DNA from: Bacillus sp. NTK034
GTDB taxonomy: Bacteria; Bacillota; Bacilli; Bacillales; Cytobacillaceae
DNA: 64,000 nucleotides
Assembly (NCBI RefSeq): GCF_017303275.1
Contig: NZ_JAFKOJ010000003.1
Coordinates: forward strand, 1-64,000
Direction of reading: 5' to 3'
Shown: positions 16,539-23,055 of the stretch, piece by piece
Layout of the letters: each line of letters begins with the position of its first letter
Numbering within the stretch: position 1 is the stretch's first letter
Made by a program: the position numbers and the translations under genes
Notes under the pieces: generated by a model
Told to the model about the DNA's origin: nothing
What the model saw: only the letters and a program-made list of their open reading frames with translations
Database searches by the model: none

Positions 16539-16599
16539 GAGTTAACCCCCCTAAGTCCGGAGTTAAGGGGTCTAAGTCCGGACTTAGGGGGTATAACTC
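16539..16599. repeat. large inverted repeat before the sigma-factor gene
   Basis: 22-bp arms at 16539-16560 and 16578-16599 match at 20 positions and flank a 17-base loop. TAAGTCCGG occurs three times on one strand or the other (16552, 16573 and in reverse at 16578). It lies about 105 bp upstream of the sigma gene start on the minus strand and could be an operator or an RNA hairpin. Confidence 0.7.
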
Positions 16600-16602
16600 A
16601 CG

Positions 16603-16627
16603 AAAAACGGGTAGTTAGCCTGTTTTT
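16603..16627 (-). terminator. terminator of the HTH gene
   Basis: AAAAACGGG and CCTGTTTTT arms around TAGTTAG. On the minus strand it ends in a T-run directly after the HTH gene stop. Confidence 0.7.
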
Positions 16628-17440
16628 TTATTTTTTGTAAAAAAAATTCATGAAGAAGTCATTTTCTTCAGCCAAAAATCCCAATTCAAACAAATCCTCA
16701 AAGTACATTTCTTCAAATTTCTTAGTCAAGATTCCATAGAAATAAGCGACAGGATTAGCAATGGCGCGGGTTTTCATCTTCCTGATCAGCTGCTTAAACG
16801 AATGGATGGCTGCAGCCAAAACAGCGTTTACTCTTTGGTCACAATTGTTTTTATAGGCTGCTATGGATGCCATTCTCCAAAACTCCTCAATTTGCTTTGC
16901 TTCCGGAAAAAAGGATTTTACAGTGCTGGTAAATGATTGTGGTACACGATCACTTGTATAGGTGTGATCAAGGACGTTTTCGTTACGTTTATTAATCTTT
17001 TGATTTTTATTAGCTTTAGAAAGATTAATGGTTTTATTAGGGTGGTCCAACTTTTCTTTCTTAGGTGGTTCACTCTTGGGAAAACGATTAAAAACATACA
17101 AATTACTGGACTGGGACCCGTTTTTTCTTTCGGTTTCAAGAACAGTGATAATCCCTGACTCTAATGCTTTGACAATCATCCTTTTAAAAGTGGATCGGGA
17201 AATTCCATTTCCGTTATATTCTTCGTGAATGGCTTTTAAAACGGTGGCGATTTTAGCATTGGAGACTCCAGGGATTTTCGCAGCAAAACGAACCAGCCTC
17301 TTTAAACCAACCAGTTCACCTTTTGAGAACTTTTTCTTATGCACCGAAAGCCACATCTCCACATGCGCATTAAACTCCGTAAGATCCTTAAATTGGGAAT
17401 ATCCTTCAAATTGCTCAATACTGCCTGATTTTAAATTCAT
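16628..17440 (-). CDS. helix-turn-helix protein of unknown role
   Basis: 270 residues from ATG 17440 (AAAGGGTGG upstream; GTG 17461 is less well placed). The N-terminal ~100 residues contain a winged-HTH-like segment: SNAKIATVLKAIHEEY, then GISRSTFKRMIVKALESGII. A Lys/Asn-rich linker (PKKEKLDHPNK and KANKNQKINKRN) follows. The C-terminal ~100 residues are helical and aromatic-rich (NPVAYFYGILTKKFEEMYFE), reminiscent of replication-initiation or DnaD-like regulators, though I cannot name the family. It lies upstream of the sigma-factor cluster on the same strand, separated by a terminator and an inverted repeat. Confidence 0.65.
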   Translation of the reverse strand: MNLKSGSIEQFEGYSQFKDLTEFNAHVEMWLSVHKKKFSKGELVGLKRLVRFAAKIPGVSNAKIATVLKAIHEEYNGNGISRSTFKRMIVKALESGIITVLETERKNGSQSSNLYVFNRFPKSEPPKKEKLDHPNKTINLSKANKNQKINKRNENVLDHTYTSDRVPQSFTSTVKSFFPEAKQIEEFWRMASIAAYKNNCDQRVNAVLAAAIHSFKQLIRKMKTRAIANPVAYFYGILTKKFEEMYFEDLFELGFLAEENDFFMNFFYKK

Positions 17441-17550
17441 TTTAATGCACCACCCTTTCACCTTCTAAATACAAAGGATGGGAGGGAAAAGACAGGGGCT
17501 ATTTGGGGGATTGTGAAGGAATCGTGAACACGGCTGATTTTTGAAATAGC

Positions 17551-17805
17551 TATGGAAACATGGCGGCGAAATTACAAAGCTTCAATGGAAACGGTCGCCA
17601 TAAGAGGTCTGTGACGACGAAACTCGAAGGTCCCCAGTCAAAATGGTCGCCATGAGAGGTCTATGAGGACGAAACTTGAAGGTCCCCAGTCAAAATGGTC
17701 GCCATTAGAGGTCTATGACGACGAAACTCGAAGGTCCCCAGTCAAAATGTCGCCATAAGCGGTTAATGACGACGAAAAATCGGAAGCTCAATTAAAATCA
17801 GTCGC
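17551..17805. repeat. tandem repeat array C, 52-bp unit, about 4 copies
   Basis: GGTCGCCAT-type units start at 17593, 17645, 17697 and 17748 (spacing 52, 52, 51), with a decayed copy near 17551. The unit continues with GAGGTCTATGAGGACGAAAC and then TTGAAGGTCCCCAGTCAAAA. It is related to array A at 5.2 kb. It occupies the gap between the HTH gene and the Fur-controlled pair. Confidence 0.88.
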
Positions 17806-17846
17806 CAATACCTAAAACTTATTATCACCACTTTTCCTATTTTCTT

Positions 17847-17900
17847 GACAATGATAATCATTTTCATTTAAAATTGATTTTATCAATGATAATCATTATC
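17847..17900. promoter_or_regulatory. two Fur boxes
   Basis: GACAATGATAATCATTTTC (17847-17865) and ATCAATGATAATCATTATC (17882-17900) match the 19-bp Fur consensus GATAATGATAATCATTATC at nearly every position. TTGACA at 17845 may be a -35 box. They precede the zinc-ribbon and IDEAL genes. Confidence 0.88.
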
Positions 17901-17953
17901 ACTATATTCTATTTACATGATAGTAATCTAATCTGAGGGAGGGGTATAAGTCG

Positions 17954-18076
17954 ATTGAACTTTACATTTGCTGCTGGTGCGGTTATATGGCGGATACGGA
18001 TTCAGATGAAAATAACGATGCCCAATGCCCTTGCTGCGGTTTGGATTTTATCGAGGCAGCGGAATATGACATATAG
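17954..18076 (+). CDS. small zinc-ribbon-like protein with a probable ATT start
   Basis: 40 residues: IELYICCWCGYMADTDSDEN followed by a segment with CPCCG and ending in EAAEYDI. Two CxxC knuckles (CCWCG and CPCCG) spaced by ~17 residues suggest a zinc- or iron-binding ribbon like rubredoxin. No ATG, GTG or TTG lies in this frame before the first Cys. ATT 17954 sits 9 bases after a perfect GGGAGGGG site, so I take it as a rare start. An overlapping TTG frame (17955) has the same ribosome site but a nondescript product. Under two Fur boxes. Confidence 0.5.
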   Translation: MELYICCWCGYMADTDSDENNDAQCPCCGLDFIEAAEYDI

Positions 18077-18088
18077 GAGAGTTGAAAA

Positions 18089-18484
18089 ATGAGTGGACTT
18101 TATATCGCAATAGAACATTTTGATCATCAAATCGATTGCTTTTGCCCTGATGCTGATCATGTGAATATACTGCATTTTCAAAAGGGGGATTTAATTGAGG
18201 TCACTCCTGAGCGGAAATATACAATGCTGGGATGGTATGCGCTTGTGGTGATTAATGGACAGCAGGCATTTTACTTGGCTGAAGAGGATATTGAAAGATA
18301 TTTCATGAGTGAATTCATATCTTCACAGCTAGATATAGACCTGAAAATCAATTATCTGCAATATAAAATTGATCAGGATCTTGAAGCGGGGGACAAGGAC
18401 TCTTTTGCAGAGAATAGCAGAAAGCTGCGCGAAACCTGCAGTCTGAAAGAGGAATTGGAATATTACATGGCCAAGGCCATCTAA
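18089..18484 (+). CDS. IDEAL-domain protein, Fur-regulated
   Basis: 131 residues. The N-terminal half (MSGLYIAIEHFDHQIDCFCP onward, with FYLAEEDIERYF) is of unknown type. The C-terminal part LKINYLQYKIDQDLEAGDKD followed by SFAENSRKL fits the IDEAL domain, a short helical module named for its conserved residues and found in small Bacillus regulators. ATG follows 12 bases after the zinc-ribbon stop with AGGAG in between, so the two form an operon under Fur boxes at 17847 and 17882. Confidence 0.65.
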   Translation: MSGLYIAIEHFDHQIDCFCPDADHVNILHFQKGDLIEVTPERKYTMLGWYALVVINGQQAFYLAEEDIERYFMSEFISSQLDIDLKINYLQYKIDQDLEAGDKDSFAENSRKLRETCSLKEELEYYMAKAI

Positions 18485-18503
18485 AGTGAATAAAAAAACA
18501 ATG

Positions 18504-18536
18504 AAGCTATCATGAGAGCGTTAGCTTTATGTTTTT
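18504..18536 (+). terminator. terminator after the IDEAL gene
   Basis: AAGCTA and TAGCTT arms (18504-18509, 18522-18527) followed by TATGTTTTT. Confidence 0.6.
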
Positions 18537-18599
18537 CTCAATTGGATAGTCTATCATTGTATGTTCCTGACCGGGCGTTTTTTAAGAGGCCATCTAAGG

Positions 18600-18632
18600 A
18601 AAGCTGCTATCTCCTGGCAGCTTTTATTTTTG
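18600..18632. terminator. second terminator-like hairpin between converging genes
   Basis: AAAGCTGC (18600-18607) and GCAGCTTT (18617-18624), followed by TATTTTTG on the plus strand. Lies 20 bp beyond the end of the minus-strand membrane gene. Confidence 0.7.
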
Positions 18633-18652
18633 TCTAAAATCATCCCCATTCA

Positions 18653-19381
18653 TTAAAAATGAGAACGTTCTTTGTGGCCTTTCTCCCATTTTCGAAAGAT
18701 AAACCATGTAATTAAGCTCAGGATAATCAGTAAGCTCTCCAATGTGAAGATATACCATGGATAGTCACCCAATATGTCAAAGAAACTTGGGGTCTTAGGT
18801 TTATGACGCAAGAACCAATAATTTCCCTTCGTTTGATTGTTAATCAGAAGGATTGCAGGCAAAAGCAGATTGATAAAAACAATTAGTTTTATGACCGATC
18901 GGAATGATGGATAATATTTTCTGGCCCACAAAAAATATAAGGCCACCCATACAACCATCATGTGTGCATAAAAAAAGTGAAAAAAGCGAAAGTGAGGAAA
19001 GTCATATGTTAATGCTGGAGTAAGTATAGCCTGAGTAGCACCCAATATTGCAATAAAAATTAATAGTTCAAAAATATACTTCTTTCTAGTCAATAGTAAA
19101 AGGATACATAATATAAGTCCGATATTACACAATTCCAATGGCATGGACCGCCCCAATTTCCATACTTCATTCACTAACATCCATACGTGATTCAATATCT
19201 CGGCAAATATTAAGGAAATGGCCGATTCAACTTCAAGCCTTCTCCATCCATCACCATTCAGCTTTTTCCGGAATAGAAAAATGGCAGATGATACAAAAAA
19301 GAAGATTGCCAATGTAACAAGATGACTGGCTGAAAACATTTCAAAATGGAAAGACTTATGACTTTTGCCAAACCACTCCAT
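18653..19381 (-). CDS. YwaF/TIGR02206-family integral membrane protein
   Basis: 242 residues from ATG 19381, with about six or seven membrane segments. Recognisable landmarks are SLIFAEILNHVWML near residue 55, PLELCNIGLILCILLLL near residue 85, and YDFPHFRFFHFFYAHMMVVW near residue 130. The conserved PLELC and FFxxH patterns are typical of the TIGR02206 (YwaF) family, whose function is unknown. Transcribed away from the flavodoxin operon; the intervening region holds a Fur box, so Fur might influence both. Confidence 0.75.
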   Translation of the reverse strand: MEWFGKSHKSFHFEMFSASHLVTLAIFFFVSSAIFLFRKKLNGDGWRRLEVESAISLIFAEILNHVWMLVNEVWKLGRSMPLELCNIGLILCILLLLTRKKYIFELLIFIAILGATQAILTPALTYDFPHFRFFHFFYAHMMVVWVALYFLWARKYYPSFRSVIKLIVFINLLLPAILLINNQTKGNYWFLRHKPKTPSFFDILGDYPWYIFTLESLLIILSLITWFIFRKWEKGHKERSHF

Positions 19382-19580
19382 CCGCACACACCCCAACTCT
19401 GTTTAATGAATCAGGCATAAGATGTGCATCTCCTATATTTTTTATACAGCTTTTCTGTACCTTCATCGATGAAGCATATTTGCAGCTGCCAGGTTGACTC
19501 CTTATGCGACGCATATTTCCACCCTTTGATTTTTTTATCATACCAATTAGGAAAAAGTTCACAAAATTAAATTGCCCATT

Positions 19581-19638
19581 GACATTGATAATCATTATCA
19601 TTTATTATCAGTTTAACAATAAATGAAAATCGTTATCA
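19581..19638. promoter_or_regulatory. Fur box (and a weaker second one) before the flavodoxin operon
   Basis: GACATTGATAATCATTATC at 19581-19599 is a near-consensus Fur site. A weaker match containing GAAAATCGTTATCA lies at 19622-19638, close to the ribosome site of the flavodoxin gene. Confidence 0.85.
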
Positions 19639-19656
19639 ATTAGGAGGCGAGATGAA

Positions 19657-20124
19657 ATGAAGGCTTTCATTGGATATTTAAGTATGTCAGGAAATACGGA
19701 AGATATGGCTTCAATCCTGAAAGATGTTCTTGTATCTAAAGGATGTGAAGTGGATATGGAAAGCTTGGATTTGACAGAAATCCATAGTATCCTTGCCTAT
19801 GATTTTATTTTCATTGGTGCTTATACATGGGGGGATGGGGATCTTCCTTATGAAGCTGAGGATTTTTTTGAAGAATTGAATGATCACGATTTAACAGGAA
19901 AACATGTTGCGTGCTTTGGCTCTGGGGATCATGCTTATCCAAAATTTTGTGCAGCAGTGGATACGCTTGCAGACAAATTAAGAGAAAGAGGAGCTAATGT
20001 TTTTCAGCAAAAGTTAAAGATAGAACTCAATCCGGAAACAGATGAGCAAATCCTTGAGTGTCAGCAATTTGCAGAAGCTGCCTATGAATGGACAGTGAAA
20101 AATGAGGAGATGGAACATGTTTGA
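19657..20124 (+). CDS. flavodoxin
   Basis: 155 residues with the flavodoxin FMN phosphate loop SMSGNTEDM near residue 10, the aromatic FMN loop GAYTWGDGDLP near residue 54 and FGSGDHAYPKFCAAVD near residue 88. It replaces ferredoxin as a low-potential electron carrier when iron is scarce, consistent with the Fur box at 19581. TAGGAGGCG lies 8 bases before the ATG. Overlaps the next gene by 8 bases and is followed two genes on by a second flavodoxin. Confidence 0.93.
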   Translation: MKAFIGYLSMSGNTEDMASILKDVLVSKGCEVDMESLDLTEIHSILAYDFIFIGAYTWGDGDLPYEAEDFFEELNDHDLTGKHVACFGSGDHAYPKFCAAVDTLADKLRERGANVFQQKLKIELNPETDEQILECQQFAEAAYEWTVKNEEMEHV

Positions 20125-21004
20125 CAAAGGCTCCACTGCAGTTCTATCAACTCAGGATCTTCCTTTCATTGTAGCAGTTAAGCAGGCGGGCATTTATTCC
20201 TTTGAGGATGGAGACTGGCTCCTTCAGTATGGATTAACTCAAAATATATACAAACTTGTGCAATTAGGTCATTTCATATTCGGAATCGGAGACAATGGCA
20301 CAATTATCCGATACGATCTGCAGCGAAAAAAGTGGAATCAAACCTCATTCCCGACTGCCCAGCGGCTGTGGGATATTACAGGAAACCGCAAGGGACTCAT
20401 CGTAACCCATGGCGGCAGCTGCCTATACATATCAACTAATTTTGGCTCCGATTGGTCTGTTATTAGACCATTTCAAAATATGCCGCAAAAGCCCCTTATC
20501 CGATCTCTGCTATATCATCAGGGAATCCTTTATATTGGGACACAAATCAATTCCCAGAATGGAGGGTTATGGAGATATTATGTTAGAAAAGGGGAATTGC
20601 AGCTCATAAAAAAAGAAAAGCATTCGATGATTTCCTCTATTTATAGAGATGAAAATGACCTTCTTATCATTGCAAAAGGAAACGCCCGATCCGGTATGGG
20701 AACGATTGAGTTTCTGAATCCTTTTACAAAAAAATGGGATGTATGCCAGCAGCCTATATCAGAAAGAGCTTTCCTGGATATTTTTGAGGCAAATGAAAAA
20801 GTATATGCCACGACAAGTCAGGATGTAGACGGTTTTTCAAGAATCTATGAAGTCCATAAGAATAGCATGTCCCTGATTCCCATTGAAACCGTAGCTGGAC
20901 ATGGATTCAGAGGTGCAGGCTTTGAAGACCAGCTTTTTATCTGTTCACATAGAGAAAGTAAATGGATCAGCCACAGGTATAACACATCAGCACTAATTCA
21001 TTGA
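20117..21004 (+). CDS. beta-propeller-like protein between two flavodoxins
   Basis: 295 residues from ATG 20117 (GAGGAGATGG upstream, inside the flavodoxin end). Several blade-like strands occur, for example LVQLGHFIFGIGDNGTIIRY, LWDITGNRKGLIVTHGGSCL and LYHQGILYIGTQINSQNGGL, each of 40-45 residues with GxxxLYIGT patterns. It resembles WD40/YVTN/sialidase-type propellers. There is no signal peptide, so it is cytoplasmic. Placed inside a Fur operon between two electron carriers, it could be a scaffold or partner of the flavodoxins; no family name recognised. Confidence 0.7.
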   Translation: MFDKGSTAVLSTQDLPFIVAVKQAGIYSFEDGDWLLQYGLTQNIYKLVQLGHFIFGIGDNGTIIRYDLQRKKWNQTSFPTAQRLWDITGNRKGLIVTHGGSCLYISTNFGSDWSVIRPFQNMPQKPLIRSLLYHQGILYIGTQINSQNGGLWRYYVRKGELQLIKKEKHSMISSIYRDENDLLIIAKGNARSGMGTIEFLNPFTKKWDVCQQPISERAFLDIFEANEKVYATTSQDVDGFSRIYEVHKNSMSLIPIETVAGHGFRGAGFEDQLFICSHRESKWISHRYNTSALIH

Positions 21005-21019
21005 TAGGAGTGAAAAGGA

Positions 21020-21469
21020 ATGAAAATTGGCGTATTTTATGCAAGTATGTCCGGGAACACAGAAGCAATTGCAGATATAATAGCGGGGGAACTGAAAGAT
21101 CAAAATCATGATGTGGATTTAGAAGATTTTATGAGTGTTCAAAGTGCTTCCGAACTGCTAAACTATGATCTTACTTTTATTGGAATGTATACATGGGGAG
21201 ACGGGGATTATCCGGATGAATGTCTGGATATAATTGAAGAAATCGAACAGCTTGATCTTGAAAAGCAACCCTTTGCCATCTTTGGATCAGGAGATACCTC
21301 CTATCCTGATTTTTGCGGCGCCCTTGATCAGCTTCAGAGAATTATAGAAGAACAGGGTGGAACAGTTGTCGGGAATCCCCTGAGAATAGAGTTCAACCCG
21401 GAACCGGAAGATGAAGAGATAATAAAAAAGTTTGTCTCTGAAGCCTTGATGTTAAAAGAAACCTGCTGA
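21020..21469 (+). CDS. flavodoxin (second copy)
   Basis: 149 residues. FMN phosphate loop SMSGNTEAIAD near residue 10, GMYTWGDGDYPDECLD near residue 54 and FGSGDTSYPDFCGALDQL near residue 87. Paralogous to the flavodoxin at 19.7 kb. More acidic overall, with a QLDLEKQPFAIFGSGD segment. AGGAG lies 11 bases before the ATG. Presence of two distinct flavodoxins in one Fur operon suggests specialised redox partners. Confidence 0.93.
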   Translation: MKIGVFYASMSGNTEAIADIIAGELKDQNHDVDLEDFMSVQSASELLNYDLTFIGMYTWGDGDYPDECLDIIEEIEQLDLEKQPFAIFGSGDTSYPDFCGALDQLQRIIEEQGGTVVGNPLRIEFNPEPEDEEIIKKFVSEALMLKETC

Positions 21470-21503
21470 GTATATGGCAGAAAGCTTAGAAAGGATGGCG
21501 TTA

Positions 21504-21644
21504 ATGAAAAAGAAAACATTTCATAAGCTCGTAGAAGAAAACATGAAAAATATCCTAAAAGATAAAGATCAATTGGAAGAAATATATCGGAGGATTGATG
21601 AAAATATTTTGATGGAGACAGAAAAAACAAAAGTAACTCAATAG
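21504..21644 (+). CDS. FbpB-type small Fur-regulated protein
   Basis: 46 residues: MKKKTFHKLVEENMKNILKD, then KDQLEEIYRRIDENI and a short tail. The pattern (basic start, then xxLVxENxxxxLxDKxxLExI) is that of the FbpB family of small basic proteins in Bacillus. In B. subtilis these act with the sRNA FsrA to silence iron-rich enzymes under Fur control. AAAGG lies 9 bases before ATG 21504; ATG 21495 in frame overlaps that site. It closes the flavodoxin operon. Confidence 0.75.
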   Translation: MKKKTFHKLVEENMKNILKDKDQLEEIYRRIDENILMETEKTKVTQ

Positions 21645-21668
21645 GAATATCCAGGCAGGCTGGAAAAG

Positions 21669-21705
21669 AAGTATGCGTTTCTGCAATAGGCAGGGACGCA
21701 TACTT
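21669..21705. terminator. long-stem hairpin after the flavodoxin operon
   Basis: AAGTATGCGT (21669-21678) and ACGCATACTT (21696-21705), a perfect 10-bp stem; the T-run is weak. Confidence 0.55.
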
Positions 21706-21806
21706 TATGTCAGCAGCCAGTTGTCCACCATTTGGGCATTGTGAAAATGGCTGCTGTTTTAAAATTTCAAAAAAAATTCCCCCATGGGGAATGAAAGAAC
21801 AACTCA

Positions 21807-21914
21807 TTATTTTGATTTTTTCTCATTCGACTTTTCCTTTTGAAGCTTTTCTTTTTCAAGACGCTCCGCATCCTTCTTGAACGCCTCCATCGCTTTGTAA
21901 AAAAGGAGAGTCAT
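21807..21914 (-). CDS. 35-residue charged peptide of unknown function
   Basis: MTLLFYKAMEAFKKDAERLE followed by a Lys/Glu-rich helix KEKLQKEKSNEKKSK. The ribosome site AAGGAGGTG is perfect and 7 bases before the ATG, which argues for real translation. It would form a single charged amphipathic helix. It lies convergent to the flavodoxin operon. I do not recognise a family. Confidence 0.55.
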   Translation of the reverse strand: MTLLFYKAMEAFKKDAERLEKEKLQKEKSNEKKSK

Positions 21915-22073
21915 CGTTTTTCACCTCCTTATCCTTTTACTTCGTTAATTTCTTCCATTTTCCTTTGGAATTTTTTCGATTGTTAAGATTTGGCAGGAAT
22001 TATTGTATTTTAAGAGAATTCATTTTTCAAGGCAAGGTGTTTGAGGACAAAAAATAGTGAAGGTGTGTTTAAC

Positions 22074-22913
22074 TTGGGCCATTCAGCAAAATTCACGGAT
22101 AGAATGCTAAGCATTATAAAGAGTGCAGAAAAGGAAGCCCGTATGTCAGATTTTAATGTGATTCATCCTTTCCACCTGCTAATTGGGTGTCTGGAAGAAA
22201 GAGGAGGCGCATTGGGGGAAATATCTTTGAAATGCAATTTAAACCCAGGCTTGCTGAGCGGAGCAGTTCAAAATACGCAAAGATTAACGCAAAGTGAATT
22301 TTTCAGCATCCCAGTAACCGATGAGGTTATAGACATCTTTGATACAGCGATTGCTTTTATGCACAGATATAATCAGGTTTTTGTTAATGAAGGGCACTTA
22401 CTTAAAGCATTACTTGCTGATTCCACCATTTCTGGCAGGCTATCTGAGGATATGAAAAAAACCATCTTAACCCTCGGAACGTCCTCCAGGGACATGATCA
22501 CTCACCTTGGCAGCTATACTTTTCCTCAAATGAACACCCCTTTTGTCAGAAAAGTTCATCAAGGTGATGAGAGGGAGCTTGCAGACTTTATAGAGAAAAA
22601 CTTTTCTAAAGAATGGGAACATACCATTCAGGGGGGATTTCAGAAGGAAAAGCCGTCAATCTATATCGCATGTGATGAAGAAGGAAGGATTATTGGCTTT
22701 GCAGCATTTGATGTATGCCAGAACAAAAAGGGATATTTCGGTCCTATGGGTGTAGTAAAAAACAGGAGGGTAAAAGGCATAGGAAATGCATTGCTTCATC
22801 ACTGCTTAAAAGATATGAAAGAAATAGGATATGAATATGCCATTATTGGCGGAGCAGGGCCAATTGAGTTTTATGAGAAAGCCTGCAGGGCTGTTGTCAT
22901 TCCTTCTATATAA
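22074..22913 (+). CDS. Clp N-terminal domain fused to a GNAT acetyltransferase
   Basis: 279 residues from TTG 22074 (GTGAAGGTG upstream). Residues 1-~140 form a Clp_N-like double repeat: FTDRMLSIIKSAEKEARMSD with FNVIHPFHLLIGCL, then a second repeat with FINxGHLLKAL-like FVNEGHLLKALLAD. In ClpA/ClpC this domain binds substrates or adaptors. Residues ~150-279 form a GNAT domain with GPMGVVKNRRVKGIGNALLH as the acetyl-CoA loop and IGGAGPIEFYEKACRAVVIP near the end. The AAA+ ATPase modules of Clp are absent. Confidence 0.75.
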   Translation: MGHSAKFTDRMLSIIKSAEKEARMSDFNVIHPFHLLIGCLEERGGALGEISLKCNLNPGLLSGAVQNTQRLTQSEFFSIPVTDEVIDIFDTAIAFMHRYNQVFVNEGHLLKALLADSTISGRLSEDMKKTILTLGTSSRDMITHLGSYTFPQMNTPFVRKVHQGDERELADFIEKNFSKEWEHTIQGGFQKEKPSIYIACDEEGRIIGFAAFDVCQNKKGYFGPMGVVKNRRVKGIGNALLHHCLKDMKEIGYEYAIIGGAGPIEFYEKACRAVVIPSI

Positions 22914-23055
22914 TCAATCACCGGAAGAGTCGTTTTTCCCTAAAACTTAAAAATAATTATAGAATATTGTTGCAATTTGATTTCCACTATTGGTATGATT
23001 ATTCTCCGCGCAAATTTCTTACATAAGAAAAGTGATATCAAAAGGAGCTGATTGT

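Noticed and set aside
16937..17468. Plus-strand frames antisense to the HTH gene
   Set aside because: Poor composition, rich in Phe/Leu from antisense AT-rich codons, and no start signals.
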